Positions 9,825-19,090 of a stretch of DNA of 64,000 nucleotides are shown one piece after another. Each line of letters starts with the position of its first letter. Position 1 is the first letter of the stretch. The DNA lies in contig NZ_MDHN01000032.1 of the NCBI RefSeq assembly GCF_001757105.1, positions 1 to 64,000 on the forward strand, in the 5' to 3' direction. This stretch comes from Alteromonas confluentis (GTDB taxonomy: Bacteria; Pseudomonadota; Gammaproteobacteria; Enterobacterales; Alteromonadaceae). The notes under the pieces are model-generated. The model was given only the letters and a program-made list of their open reading frames with translations, was not told the DNA's origin and searched no databases. The translations under genes were made by a program, and so were the position numbers.

Positions 9825-10514
9825 TCAGCCCTGCCAGCGATAGCCCATACCGTAAACAGTATCGATATGGTCAAAAGTGTCATCCAATTGCACAAACTTC
9901 TTACGCATGCGCTTGATGTGAGAGGTGATAGTGGTGTCGTCCACGACCATGCGGGATTCATCCATGAGTTGCTGGCGACTTTTCACATGGCCAGGGTGCT
10001 TAATGAGCGCGTGTAACATCCAGAATTCTGTTACCGTGAGGGCAACGGGCTGGGATTTCCAGCTCACGGTCATCCGGCTGACATCTACCAGCAGGTGTCC
10101 CAATTGAATTTGTTCACTCTGTTGCTTGGGCGACGACAATAAATCGGTGCGGCGAAACAACGCGGCAATCCGCGCCAATAGGTGCGCCATGCTGATATCT
10201 TTGGTGAGGTAATCGTCTGCACCCATGCGCAGGCCGCTAATGGTATCTACATCGTTATCACGGGCAGTAAAGAATATGATCGGCATGGTCTGAGATATCT
10301 GACGCAATTGCTGGCAAAGCATGAAGCCGCCTTCCATTTCATCTTTAAGACCAATATCAATGATCGCCAGGTCGGGCAGAGTATGCTCAAACGCCGCTGA
10401 AGCTGAAGGACGGTCTGCGTAGGCATTTACCTGATAACCCTGCGCCTGCAGTGCCGCGATATAGTTTTCGCGAATGGCTACATCATCTTCGATTAGGGCA
10501 ATTGTTCTTGGCAT
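9825..10514 (-). CDS. pdsR: OmpR-family response regulator (PdsR-like)
   Basis: A 230-residue regulator with an N-terminal receiver domain (acidic pocket EDD at 9-11, phospho-acceptor Asp53 in IIDIGL) and a C-terminal winged-helix domain (LTVTEFWMLHALIKHPGHVKSRQQLMDE). The longer frame open to 10628 is not needed: MPRTIALIEDD is the normal receiver start and an AGGA lies upstream of it. It is the first gene of a two-gene operon with the kinase and is divergent from pdsO, its probable target. A perfect inverted repeat in the divergent region may be its binding site. Confidence 0.88.
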   Translation of the reverse strand: MPRTIALIEDDVAIRENYIAALQAQGYQVNAYADRPSASAAFEHTLPDLAIIDIGLKDEMEGGFMLCQQLRQISQTMPIIFFTARDNDVDTISGLRMGADDYLTKDISMAHLLARIAALFRRTDLLSSPKQQSEQIQLGHLLVDVSRMTVSWKSQPVALTVTEFWMLHALIKHPGHVKSRQQLMDESRMVVDDTTITSHIKRMRKKFVQLDDTFDHIDTVYGMGYRWQG

Positions 10515-10694
10515 GATAATACGTGTTCCTGAATACTGAGGCGCAGCAGTGAATTGCGCGATGGCAAGACTATACACCAAGCAAACTGAACAAATCCTGA
10601 TTGAGACAAAAATTCCCCGTCTCGCCACTTTTTAGCCATATTTGCCCGAATTTACCAAGCTGCAGCGGCCTCAATGGGCTAATTGACGTTTTTC

Positions 10695-10750
10695 ATCACA
10701 ATGTTCCGCCACCTTTCCCCATTTCTCCTCTGGCAAGGTCACATTGTGAT
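10695..10750. promoter_or_regulatory. 10-bp perfect inverted repeat in the pdsR/pdsO divergent region
   Basis: ATCACAATGT at 10695-10704 is repeated in inverse as ACATTGTGAT at 10741-10750, 36 bases apart, about 52 bases upstream of the pdsO start codon. No gene overlaps it. A binding site for the neighbouring response regulator is a reasonable guess but not shown. Confidence 0.45.
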
Positions 10751-10801
10751 TGTGTAATGCATTCTATCAGCACAGACAACCTCAAAACTGTTAAGGAAAT
10801 C

Positions 10802-11533
10802 ATGATGAACATGGCTAAGAAAACACTTATCGCTGCCGCAACCGCACTTTGTCTTAACCCAGTGGCAATGGCGAAAGACTATGAGCAGGAGAAAAGCAAA
10901 AATGCGGCTATTGGACTGGGCACCGGTATGGTGGTTGGCGCGGTGATAGCTGGCCCTATCGGCGCCGGTGTAGCAGGCATTTTAGGCGCAATGATTGGTG
11001 AGAATAAAGCGGCCACGGAAGCACTCACTGACAGCAGGGAAGAACTAGCGGCCAGTCAGGCTGCACTCACTGCATCACAGAAAGAGCTGTTTGCGGTGCG
11101 GGATTCACTCAATGAACTTCAGCAGCAAGCGACAATAACGCATGTGGGCCTGACGTCTTTCCCCAACGAGCAGGTGATGGCTATGGAAAGCGCCATTCAG
11201 TTCAAAACCGGTTCTGAAAATATAGAAGCGCTTTACACCGAACAGCTGGATCTGATTGCCAAAGCCCTGCGCAGCCATAAAGGCCTGGCGGTGCGACTCA
11301 CCGGCTACGCTGATTACCGCGGTGATAGCGACTTTAACCAACTGCTGTCAGAGCAGCGCGCAAACGCGGTAAAAACAGCACTCACCGAGCGTGGTGTAAG
11401 CAGCGAGCAGATTTCTCTGCTAGCGGTGGGCGAGGCGGGCAGTACCAGTAACTCGCCGGAAAGTACCTTCTTCGATCGCAAAGTGGTAATGCAAATTATG
11501 CCTGACGAGAACGGCATGACCGCGCAGCGATAA
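10802..11533 (+). CDS. pdsO: Sortase-associated OmpA-like protein PdsO
   Basis: A 243-residue exported protein: signal peptide ending near PVAMA, then a glycine-zipper segment (AAIGLGTGMVVGAVIAGPIGAG) likely to sit in a membrane, a short coiled-coil stretch with TASQKELFAVRDSLNELQQQ, and an OmpA-like domain with FKTGSENIE, LTGYADYRGDSDFN and LSEQRANAV, the peptidoglycan-binding signature. Start chosen at the ATG pair 10802/10805 behind AAGGAA; the frame opening at 10601 has no ribosome site. The glycine zipper plus OmpA layout and the adjacent PdsS/PdsR pair support the name. In related bacteria a sortase and its target usually lie nearby; here they do not. Confidence 0.8.
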   Translation: MMNMAKKTLIAAATALCLNPVAMAKDYEQEKSKNAAIGLGTGMVVGAVIAGPIGAGVAGILGAMIGENKAATEALTDSREELAASQAALTASQKELFAVRDSLNELQQQATITHVGLTSFPNEQVMAMESAIQFKTGSENIEALYTEQLDLIAKALRSHKGLAVRLTGYADYRGDSDFNQLLSEQRANAVKTALTERGVSSEQISLLAVGEAGSTSNSPESTFFDRKVVMQIMPDENGMTAQR

Positions 11534-11567
11534 ATCCCTTTCGTTGTTCCTACCAACCGCAACGTTT

Positions 11568-11592
11568 AGCGCCCGCAACGGGCGCTTTTTTC
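11568..11592 (+). terminator. Rho-independent terminator after pdsO
   Basis: Stem AGCGCCCG / CGGGCGCT with a CAA loop followed by six T residues. Confidence 0.92.
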
Positions 11593-11638
11593 ATGGTAGA
11601 CTAACCGGCTGAAATATGAATTAAAAGACGGGCAGAGC

Positions 11639-12568
11639 ATGAAAGCGCTGGATATAAACGATCTTAAAAAAGTCTACAAAGGTGGCGTGCAGGCCTTGCG
11701 CGGTGTCAACCTGGAAGTAGACGAGGGTGACTTCTTCGCCTTGCTGGGGCCAAACGGCGCCGGTAAATCCACTACCATCGGTATTATCAGTTCACTGGTG
11801 AATGCTTCAGAAGGCGAAGTGAAAGTCTTTGGCTTCGATTTGAACACGCAGAAAGAGCAGGCGAAATCCTGTATTGGACTGGTACCGCAGGAATTCAACT
11901 TCAACCAGTTTGAAACGGTACTGCAAATTGTACTGAATCAGGCAGGATATTACGGCGTGCCACGTGGTGTTGCCAAAGAGCGAGCCGAGAAATATCTCAA
12001 GCAACTCGATTTGTGGGGAAAGCGCGACATGGCTGCGCGCACCTTGTCTGGCGGTATGAAACGTCGCCTGATGATAGCCCGCGCGCTGATGCATGAACCT
12101 AAGCTACTTATTCTTGATGAACCTACCGCCGGCGTGGATATTGAAATCCGTCGCTCCATGTGGGATTTCCTCAAAACCATCAACGAGCAGGGCATTACCA
12201 TTATCCTCACCACCCACTATCTGGAAGAAGCAGAAATGCTTTGTCGCAACATTGCCATCATCGACAAAGGCACCATTGTTGAGAACACCAGCATGAAAGC
12301 GCTGTTGTCTAAGCTCACGCTGGAAACCTTTGTACTGGACTTAGGTGAGTACACTGCCAAGCCGGAAGTGGCTGGCTATCAAACTCGCTTTATCGATGAC
12401 ACTACGCTGGAAGTGGATGTAGAGAAAAGTGAAGGGTTAAATCCGGTGTTCTCCCAGCTTACTGAGCAGGGCGTACCGGTACTGAGTATGCGGAACAAGT
12501 CGAACCGTCTGGAAGAATTATTTGTGACCTTAGTTGAATCGGGTCGTCAGGCTCAGAAGGAGGCGTAA
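11639..12568 (+). CDS. yadG: ABC-2 type exporter, ATP-binding protein (YadG-like)
   Basis: A 309-residue ABC ATPase with Walker A GPNGAGKSTT, signature LSGGMKRRLMIARAL and Walker B LLILDEPTAGVD. The roughly 90-residue C-terminal extension is usual in ABC-2 ATPases. It ends two bases before its permease partner, so the two form one transporter in the inner membrane. The pair resembles E. coli YadG-YadH, whose substrate is not established. Confidence 0.9.
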   Translation: MKALDINDLKKVYKGGVQALRGVNLEVDEGDFFALLGPNGAGKSTTIGIISSLVNASEGEVKVFGFDLNTQKEQAKSCIGLVPQEFNFNQFETVLQIVLNQAGYYGVPRGVAKERAEKYLKQLDLWGKRDMAARTLSGGMKRRLMIARALMHEPKLLILDEPTAGVDIEIRRSMWDFLKTINEQGITIILTTHYLEEAEMLCRNIAIIDKGTIVENTSMKALLSKLTLETFVLDLGEYTAKPEVAGYQTRFIDDTTLEVDVEKSEGLNPVFSQLTEQGVPVLSMRNKSNRLEELFVTLVESGRQAQKEA

Positions 12569-12570
12569 GC

Positions 12571-13344
12571 ATGCACGGACAAAATAACTGGATTGCACTG
12601 AACACGATCTGGATAAAAGAGTGTACCCGTTTTCTGCGCATCTGGGTGCAAACGCTGGTGCCACCGGCCATCACCATGTCACTGTATTTCGTGATTTTCG
12701 GTAACCTGATAGGTAACCGCATTGGTGAAATGGGCGGCTTTACCTACATGGAATTTATCGTTCCCGGTCTTATCATGATGTCGGTGATCACCAACTCCTA
12801 CGCTAACGTGTCGTCATCTTTCTTCAGCGCGAAATTTCAACGCAACATTGAAGAGCTGCTGGTGGCACCGGTGCCAACCTGGGTAATCATTTTTGGTTAC
12901 GTAGGCGGCGGTGTTGCGCGGGCCATTCTCATTGGCATCATTGTTACCGCGGTGTCTATGTTCTTTGTGGACGTGAATATTCACAGTTTTACCGCCATTA
13001 TCGTTACCCTGTTGCTAACCTCAACGTTGTTTGCCACGGCGGGTCTGGTGAATGCGCTTTACGCAAAAACCTTTGATGACATCAGTATGGTGCCTACCTT
13101 TGTGCTGACGCCGCTAACCTATCTCGGCGGTGTGTTTTATTCATTGTCCTTATTGCCTGAATTCTGGCAAGCAGTCAGTAAAGCCAATCCGATTGTGTAT
13201 ATGGTTAACGGTTTCCGTTACGGCTTTTTGGGTGTGTCTGACGTAAATGTGTCGGTTTCGGTGGGCATTCTGGTTGGTTTCAATATTTTGCTGTACGGCA
13301 TTGCCCACTATCTGCTGACCAAAGGTCGCGGTATTCGGAGTTAA
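12571..13344 (+). CDS. yadH: ABC-2 type exporter, permease (YadH-like)
   Basis: A 257-residue membrane protein of the ABC-2 permease family with about six hydrophobic segments and the family stretch PLTYLGGVFYSLSLLPEFWQ near the C-terminal part. It follows the ATPase directly and is followed one base later by the GTG start of a methyltransferase, suggesting a three-gene transcript. Confidence 0.9.
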   Translation: MHGQNNWIALNTIWIKECTRFLRIWVQTLVPPAITMSLYFVIFGNLIGNRIGEMGGFTYMEFIVPGLIMMSVITNSYANVSSSFFSAKFQRNIEELLVAPVPTWVIIFGYVGGGVARAILIGIIVTAVSMFFVDVNIHSFTAIIVTLLLTSTLFATAGLVNALYAKTFDDISMVPTFVLTPLTYLGGVFYSLSLLPEFWQAVSKANPIVYMVNGFRYGFLGVSDVNVSVSVGILVGFNILLYGIAHYLLTKGRGIRS

Positions 13345-13345
13345 T

Positions 13346-14017
13346 GTGAGTTCAGGTAATTCAAGGGAAGTCCTGAGTAATCAGCAGGGCATTCATGACA
13401 AACTGGATGAGCTGGTAGCGCGCTATCGCAAGAGTGAAAACAAGCGACCCATCAGCGACCATACCCGTCAGACCTTCAACGATGTGTGCGCCTGGCTCGA
13501 TGGCTGGCAGGGCGAGGTTATACTCGATTCATGCTGTGGCGTGGGCGAAAGCACGGCCAATCTGGCGGCGCGGTTCCCGGATGCACGGATCGTTGGCATT
13601 GATAAATCTGCACTACGGGTAGGTAAGCACGAGCACTATCAGTCTGAAAATCAGAACTATGCGGTATTTCGTGCCGATGTGAATGATTTCTGGCGTCTGG
13701 CAGGTGAAACGGAATGGAATATCGTGCGGCATTTTTTGCTGTATCCCAACCCGTACCCGAAGTCAGCGCAAATTCAGAAACGCTGGTATGCATCGGCCGC
13801 AATGGTGGATTTAATGGCGCTAACGCCGAATATCGAGGTGCGCAGTAACTGGTTACTGTACCTTCTGGAATTTGGCCGTGCGGCTGCACAGTATGGATTG
13901 TCCAGCGATGTGGGTGAAATCACTGGCGATGATCATATGACGCCCTTCGAGCGCAAATATCGCGGAAGCGGTCAGACCTGCTGGCAGCTTAACGTGTATC
14001 ATGATGAAGCGGAATAG
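13346..14017 (+). CDS. TrmB-like SAM-dependent methyltransferase
   Basis: A 223-residue class I methyltransferase. The SAM-binding motif is DSCCGVGESTANLA, followed by IVGIDKS. The motif YPNPYPK and the C-terminal TPFERKYRGSG match the catalytic and tRNA-binding signatures of tRNA (guanine-N7-)-methyltransferases, which modify G46 of tRNA. The start is GTG with GGAG upstream, one base after the yadH stop. It differs enough from TrmB proper (NPYPK instead of DPWPK) that it may be a paralogue with another substrate. Confidence 0.75.
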   Translation: MSSGNSREVLSNQQGIHDKLDELVARYRKSENKRPISDHTRQTFNDVCAWLDGWQGEVILDSCCGVGESTANLAARFPDARIVGIDKSALRVGKHEHYQSENQNYAVFRADVNDFWRLAGETEWNIVRHFLLYPNPYPKSAQIQKRWYASAAMVDLMALTPNIEVRSNWLLYLLEFGRAAAQYGLSSDVGEITGDDHMTPFERKYRGSGQTCWQLNVYHDEAE

Positions 14018-14041
14018 GTCCTACTGACTGAGAAAACAAAG

Positions 14042-14069
14042 CGGGCTGAGTTTATTCAGCCCGTTTTTT
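14042..14069 (+). terminator. Terminator between convergent methyltransferase and PH-domain genes
   Basis: Stem CGGGCTGA / TCAGCCCG followed by six T residues. The segment TTCAGCCCGTTTTTT is repeated directly after it, and the right arm forms the 3' end of the opposite gene. Confidence 0.88.
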
Positions 14070-14622
14070 GTTCAGCCCGTTTTTTTGCGTCGATTAATTG
14101 GGATAGCAAGCCTTCGATGCGTTGTACGCTTGCGGTCAGGGCGGCTAAATCCGATGTGTCAGCAGATTGCTTCGTGTCGCTCTCAGGCGGTGTAGAGGGC
14201 TTCCCAGCGAGGTTTTCTTTCTGTTCCAGTATCAACTCACGAAAATGTTCTGCGTCGACCACTCCCAGCAAAGATACCAGCGCCCCCATGCCGGATTGCC
14301 CTGCAGTTTCGAAACTCAGTTTATGAATGTTGAATGCACGCATGATAGGGCCTTGGACCAGAGACACATCGGTGATCTTATCCAGTGGAATCGTTTTTTC
14401 TTCTTTATTGAACACGCCCCGTTTGACGATGAGCTTACGTTCGGTCAGCGTCGCAGAAATCGACGCGAGCACGCGCCCGGCGCACAAAAAGAAAACAGGT
14501 ATTGAGAGTACAAGTAAAGGAATACCAACCACTGTCACGGTGGAAATCAGCAGCAAATTGATTAGCCAGTAGGTTTTTACTGCCGGGTTCATCTGTGCAT
14601 TGAATAAGACGTTTTCTGCCAT
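14056..14622 (-). CDS. PH-domain (bPH2/DUF304) membrane protein
   Basis: A 188-residue protein with two hydrophobic segments near the N terminus (TYWLINLLLISTVTVVGIPL and the following one), then a YdbS/DUF304-type PH-like domain (LTERKLIVKRGVFNKEEKTIPLDKITDVSLVQGP), and a charged tail that may form a coiled coil. Such proteins are inner-membrane and of unclear function. The stop codon lies inside the terminator of the convergent gene. It is 15 bases downstream of the EAL gene, so they may be cotranscribed. Confidence 0.82.
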   Translation of the reverse strand: MAENVLFNAQMNPAVKTYWLINLLLISTVTVVGIPLLVLSIPVFFLCAGRVLASISATLTERKLIVKRGVFNKEEKTIPLDKITDVSLVQGPIMRAFNIHKLSFETAGQSGMGALVSLLGVVDAEHFRELILEQKENLAGKPSTPPESDTKQSADTSDLAALTASVQRIEGLLSQLIDAKKRAEQKTG

Positions 14623-14637
14623 AATTTCTGATTAATC

Positions 14638-15366
14638 TCAATGAGCCGTAGCGGTATTGGGTTGCGGCGAAGGCTCGCAGAATACAAAGCCTTGAGCGTA
14701 CTGAATAGGCATGCTCATGACTTTCTCCAGGGTGTCGGCATCCTCAATGTGCTCGGCAACGATGCTCATATGGCGCTCTTTTGCTAAATCGCATACGCTC
14801 AATACAAAGTCTTCAATGGCCGAATGCTGGTCAAGACGGCGCAGCAGGCTCCCGTCTAGCTTCACACCGCGTAAGGGGAGGTTCATTAGGTTGCGGATAT
14901 TGGCGCTTTGTTTGCCCAGGTTGTCGATGAATACGCCCATTCCGCTGTGCAAGGACTTATCAATAAAGCGCTTTAGCTTATCGTAATGCTTAAAGGCCAC
15001 ATCTGCACTCACTTCAACACTTACCCTGGACGGATTGGGATAGTTTGCCAATTGCGCAATCAAAGAATGAAGCAGATCATCGTTTTCCAAATCGCTGGCA
15101 TCAAGATTAATATTCCAAGGGGTATTGGAATCTTCGAAATAGACGGCGCTTTTGCAAAACATCATTTCGGCAAGCTGCTGAACATGATTATGACGCTCAA
15201 TTAAATAAAGAAAATCGCTGGGTAAAAATACTCGCTGCTCTGGAGTAACTAGACGTGCCAGACACTCATAGCGCCATACTCTTTCAGACCGGATATCGAC
15301 GATAGGTTGAAAGTAAGGCACAATAGCATCCAGAGTGTAGTTATCTGTTATTTCTCGAAATGGCAT
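14638..15366 (-). CDS. Stand-alone EAL-domain protein, probably catalytically weak or inactive
   Basis: A 242-residue cytoplasmic protein made only of an EAL domain (cyclic di-GMP phosphodiesterase family). The signature is ECLAR at residues 34-38 instead of EALLR, the metal-binding pair DD is D148-N149 in FIDNLG, and the later motif reads AEHIE. The conserved lysine (VKLDGS) and VEVS glutamate remain. The Asp-to-Asn change at a metal ligand suggests it binds cyclic di-GMP or a protein partner rather than hydrolysing it; this is inference from family knowledge. Confidence 0.85.
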   Translation of the reverse strand: MPFREITDNYTLDAIVPYFQPIVDIRSERVWRYECLARLVTPEQRVFLPSDFLYLIERHNHVQQLAEMMFCKSAVYFEDSNTPWNINLDASDLENDDLLHSLIAQLANYPNPSRVSVEVSADVAFKHYDKLKRFIDKSLHSGMGVFIDNLGKQSANIRNLMNLPLRGVKLDGSLLRRLDQHSAIEDFVLSVCDLAKERHMSIVAEHIEDADTLEKVMSMPIQYAQGFVFCEPSPQPNTATAH

Positions 15367-15666
15367 GTCACTCGCCTCTGGCTATTCCTCATCTTTTCAC
15401 TATAGCAGAGGTTGTCAGATTGCCCATTCTCTATTTTACCGTTCGTAGCGGAAACGGTGATGATGGTCGATAGTTACCATCATGTTGGCGGTATATCACG
15501 ACAGCTTAATTCGACTGCCTCTTGGCGTTCGAGGGTTTCTGGGGTAAAGTTCCGCACTTTGTAAGATGCGTGCTAAGTTTTCATGGTTACTGACGAAGTG
15601 AGTCAGGGAGTGGTAAACGCCGTCCATTTCAGTGACGTGGCGCGGTTGCTCCGAATTAAATAAGAG
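15367..15666. other. Intergenic region between EAL gene and panP
   Basis: Divergent intergenic space that must hold both promoters. A small reverse-strand frame here (from an ATG at 15627 down to 15496) lacks a ribosome-binding site. No repeat or known RNA was recognised. Confidence 0.5.
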
Positions 15667-17301
15667 GTGTGTGGAGTGGGTGAAGCTCAAGTTAGTCTGA
15701 AACATCTGTTTCGGGTCTTTACCAAGCCTGAACACAAAGACTCAAAGCTTGCACAAATCGAACAGCATTTGTCAGATAACATTCTGGATTTCTTATCCCA
15801 GCATGTGGTGACAAAGAAGACGTCTCTTGAAGAGATTGAGCAGGATTTCTCCGATGCTTTTGTACCGGAGTCACCTGAGTTCGTGTCGTCTCATGCCGAA
15901 AACTTGCTCGACAAACTGGTCGCGCATTCTGTTAATACCTATTCCCCGACCTTTATTGGTCACATGACTTCTGCGCTTCCTTATTTTCATTTGCCGCTGG
16001 CCAAGCTGCTGGTGGGGCTGAATCAGAACCTGGTGAAAATTGAAACCTCCAAAGCGTTTACCCCGCTGGAGCGTCAGGTGTTGGGGATGATGCACAATTT
16101 AGTGTATGGCCAGGAAGACAGCTGGTATCAGCAATATTTGCACAGCGCCCGTCATGCGCTGGGGGCGTTTGGTTCCGGTGGCACGGTTGCGAACATTACT
16201 GCATTGTGGGTTGCCCGCAATAAAATGCTGGGCGCGGATAAGGGCTTTGCCGGTGTGGCTAAATCAGGTTTAGCCGCGGCGTACCGTCACTACGATATCA
16301 ATCAGATGGGCGTCATGTGTTCCCGTCGGGGTCACTATTCACTGTCTAAAGCGGTGGATGTACTCGGTATTGGCCGTGACAACCTGATCACATTGCCGTG
16401 CCCGCAGCAAACGCTACCGCCTGAGCAAGCGCTGGCAGAAGGTAAGCGCTATCAGGAAGAGGGAAATAAGCTATTGGCGTTGGTGGGGATCGGTGGTACC
16501 ACTGAGACCGGCCACGTAGACCCTCTGGATGAATTGGCTGATGTGGCCAGAGAACTGGGGTGCTGGTTCCATGTTGATGCTGCCTGGGGCGGTGCGACGT
16601 TGTTTTCAGAAACCTATCGCACACGCTTAAAAGGCATTGAACGAGCAGATTCAGTTACTATTGATGCCCACAAGCAAATGTATGTGCCAATGGGCGCGGG
16701 TATGGTGCTGTTTAAGAATCCGGAAGATGCGAATAGCGTGCGTCATCATGCTCAGTACATTTTGCGCCAGGGTTCTAAGGATTTAGGTGCGACTACCCTG
16801 GAAGGCTCCCGGAATGGTATGGCCATGATGGTGTATTCGTCACTGCATATCTTCGGTCGCCGTGGTTACGAGCTGCTGATAGACGAAAGCATCAAGAAGG
16901 CCCGTAAGTTTGCGGACATGATTGAAGCCCATCCAGATTTCGAGCTGGTGACTGCGCCAACCTTATCTATTTTAACTTATCGCGTGTGTCCGCCGGTTAT
17001 TCAGGAGAAACTGAAAACGGCTGATGAAGGTGAGAAAAACCAGATCAATCATAAGATTGATGTGCTGGTGGTGAATGTGCAGAAGCTGCAGCGTGAAGCC
17101 GGTAAGTCATTTGTTTCTCGAACCCGATTGGAAAACCCTGACTTTAATTCGCGCCCGATCACCGTATTCCGTGTGGTCATGGCGAATCCATTGACTACAG
17201 AGCAAGATCTTAAAAACATTCTTGCAGAGCAATCTAAAATTGCCCATGCACGCCATCTCTGGAAAGAACTGGAGAAAAGTGAGTCATCACTAACGACTTA
17301 G
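15667..17301 (+). CDS. panP: PLP-dependent aspartate 1-decarboxylase PanP
   Basis: A 544-residue group II PLP decarboxylase. Features: GSGGTVANITALWVAR near the active site, HVDAAWGG, and the PLP lysine in TIDAHKQMYVPMGAG. Length and position next to panC-panB match PanP, which makes beta-alanine from aspartate for pantothenate synthesis and replaces the pyruvoyl enzyme PanD in many marine gammaproteobacteria. No panD is seen beside panBC. Start codon is GTG at 15667; a second GTG at 15676 is better spaced from AAGAGG and is equally possible. It is convergent with panC. Confidence 0.9.
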   Translation: MCGVGEAQVSLKHLFRVFTKPEHKDSKLAQIEQHLSDNILDFLSQHVVTKKTSLEEIEQDFSDAFVPESPEFVSSHAENLLDKLVAHSVNTYSPTFIGHMTSALPYFHLPLAKLLVGLNQNLVKIETSKAFTPLERQVLGMMHNLVYGQEDSWYQQYLHSARHALGAFGSGGTVANITALWVARNKMLGADKGFAGVAKSGLAAAYRHYDINQMGVMCSRRGHYSLSKAVDVLGIGRDNLITLPCPQQTLPPEQALAEGKRYQEEGNKLLALVGIGGTTETGHVDPLDELADVARELGCWFHVDAAWGGATLFSETYRTRLKGIERADSVTIDAHKQMYVPMGAGMVLFKNPEDANSVRHHAQYILRQGSKDLGATTLEGSRNGMAMMVYSSLHIFGRRGYELLIDESIKKARKFADMIEAHPDFELVTAPTLSILTYRVCPPVIQEKLKTADEGEKNQINHKIDVLVVNVQKLQREAGKSFVSRTRLENPDFNSRPITVFRVVMANPLTTEQDLKNILAEQSKIAHARHLWKELEKSESSLTT

Positions 17302-17320
17302 TAGTTAGTATTTGCTTGCA

Positions 17321-17352
17321 TAAAAAAACCGCAAAAATTGCGGTTTTTTTGT
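17321..17352. terminator. Bidirectional terminator between panP and panC
   Basis: AAAAAAACCGC, AAAAATT loop, GCGGTTTTTTT: a stem with A and T tracts on both sides, placed between the ends of convergent genes. Confidence 0.92.
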
Positions 17353-17383
17353 AGGCAAATTTAGGTGAGCCAACGGGCCGTGC

Positions 17384-18232
17384 TTACACGCTGAAATAGA
17401 GGTTATCAATCAGTCGCGTAGTCCCTAAATACGCAGCGACCAGAATCACCAGGCTTTCTGTTTCAGCGTCGGCATCGCTTAAGTCGGTAGCATTCTTAAC
17501 CGCGAGATAATCCGTTTTGAATCCGGCGTGATTAATTTTGCCAACAAACGCTTCGGTCAGGGCGGCGTAATCATTATTGCCGGCGAGAACAGACGCCTTC
17601 ATTTCGCTAATCAGCTTATACAGTTGAGGCGCCAGTTCGCGTTCTGCGTCGGTCAGGTAGCCATTGCGGGAACTCATGGCGAGGCCACTGGCTTCACGCT
17701 CTGTGGGAACGCCAATGATTTCCAGGTTCATCGACAAATCCTTTGCCATTAAGCGAATGACCTGCAGTTGTTGAAAGTCTTTTTCACCGAAGAAAGCGAT
17801 GTCCGGCGCTACCATATTAAAAAGTTTACACACGATGGTGGCTACCCCTCGGAAGTGTCCGGGACGGCTGGCACCACAGAGGATGTCGGAAATGCCTGGC
17901 ACCTGAACAAATGTTTGCTGCTCCAATCCGCGAGGATACATCTCAGCAACTGAAGGCAAAAATACTGCAGCAACGCCAGCGGCTTCGAGCTTGGCCTTAT
18001 CGGCATCAAGGGTACGCGGATAATTGTCCAAATCTTCGTTTTTGCCAAACTGCAAGGGGTTCACAAAAATCGACACAACCACTTCGTCGCATTTTGCTTT
18101 AGCAGCGTGAACCAGTTGCAAATGGCCATCGTGAAGGTTCCCCATAGTAGGAACAAACCCCACAACTTTCCCTTGTTTGCTCCATTCACGGCGCAGGGCG
18201 CGTAGATCATTTACAGTAGTCAGTGATTTCAT
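17384..18232 (-). CDS. panC: Pantothenate synthetase
   Basis: PanC joins pantoate and beta-alanine using ATP. The 282-residue protein has the nucleotidyl-transferase signature [16 protein letters not shown] (HxGH), [10 protein letters not shown], and FFGEKDFQQ, with SSRNGYL toward the C terminus. It begins 3 bases after the panB stop, forming a panB-panC operon; its beta-alanine would come from the convergent PanP. Confidence 0.97.
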   Translation of the reverse strand: MKSLTTVNDLRALRREWSKQGKVVGFVPTMGNLHDGHLQLVHAAKAKCDEVVVSIFVNPLQFGKNEDLDNYPRTLDADKAKLEAAGVAAVFLPSVAEMYPRGLEQQTFVQVPGISDILCGASRPGHFRGVATIVCKLFNMVAPDIAFFGEKDFQQLQVIRLMAKDLSMNLEIIGVPTEREASGLAMSSRNGYLTDAERELAPQLYKLISEMKASVLAGNNDYAALTEAFVGKINHAGFKTDYLAVKNATDLSDADAETESLVILVAAYLGTTRLIDNLYFSV

Positions 18233-18235
18233 GGA

Positions 18236-19030
18236 TTACTCGAAGCTATGTTCTGGGCCAGGGAATGCACCGCTTTGTACATCTTCAATGTACTTTTGTA
18301 CGGCCTTACGCATATCACCGGTTTCAACGAGGAAATTCTTGGAAAATTTCGGCATGTAGTTGGCTGAAATGCCGAACATGTCGTGCATTACCAGTACCTG
18401 GCCGTCGGTTTGTGCTCCCGCACCAATACCAATAACAGGAATAGACAGGGCTTCAGAAACAGTTTTTGCCAGCGAGGTGGGCACGCATTCCAGAACCAGC
18501 ATTTGTGCACCGGCCGCTTCTAATGCTTTGGCATCGGCAAGTAACTTAGCCGCTTTATCTTCTTCGCGCCCTTGTACTTTAAATCCACCAATAACGTGTA
18601 CAGACTGAGGCGTTAAGCCGAGGTGGCCGCACACCGGAACGCTACGTTCCACTAAGCCGCTAATGGTTTCCGCCAACCAGGTGCCACCTTCAATTTTTAC
18701 CATACTGGCCCCCGCGGCCATGATCTTCGCCGCATTTTCGTAAGCAGCGACAGGCGTGGGATACGACATGAATGGCATATCGGCAACCACGAAGGCACGC
18801 TGCGTACCTTTACGTACGGCGCGGGTATGATAGGCAATGTCGTCGACGGTCACTGGCAAGGTGTCATCTTCGCCTTGTAAAACCATGCCCAGAGAGTCGC
18901 CAATAAGCAGAATATCTACATTTTGCTCATCGAACATTTTGGCAAAGCTGGCGTCGTAGGCCGTTAACATCGTTATTTTTTCACCGGCGGCTTTTTTCTT
19001 TTGCAGGCCAGAAATGGTGATTTTTTTCAT
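18236..19030 (-). CDS. panB: 3-methyl-2-oxobutanoate hydroxymethyltransferase
   Basis: PanB makes ketopantoate from ketoisovalerate with methylenetetrahydrofolate. The 264-residue protein carries [23 protein letters not shown] (metal-binding Asp) and [14 protein letters not shown], and ends like other family members. It lies between folK (60 bases upstream) and panC. Confidence 0.97.
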   Translation of the reverse strand: MKKITISGLQKKKAAGEKITMLTAYDASFAKMFDEQNVDILLIGDSLGMVLQGEDDTLPVTVDDIAYHTRAVRKGTQRAFVVADMPFMSYPTPVAAYENAAKIMAAGASMVKIEGGTWLAETISGLVERSVPVCGHLGLTPQSVHVIGGFKVQGREEDKAAKLLADAKALEAAGAQMLVLECVPTSLAKTVSEALSIPVIGIGAGAQTDGQVLVMHDMFGISANYMPKFSKNFLVETGDMRKAVQKYIEDVQSGAFPGPEHSFE

Positions 19031-19090
19031 AGAAAAACCTCAGTTGGCACAACCGACACAGGCAATTGGCGATGTGCGAACCATTCGGAT

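Noticed and set aside
15496..15735. Minus-strand frame of 79 codons upstream of panP
   Set aside because: It overlaps the panP start, lacks a ribosome-binding site, and was not recognised as a known protein. A shorter version from 15627 remains possible but unsupported.
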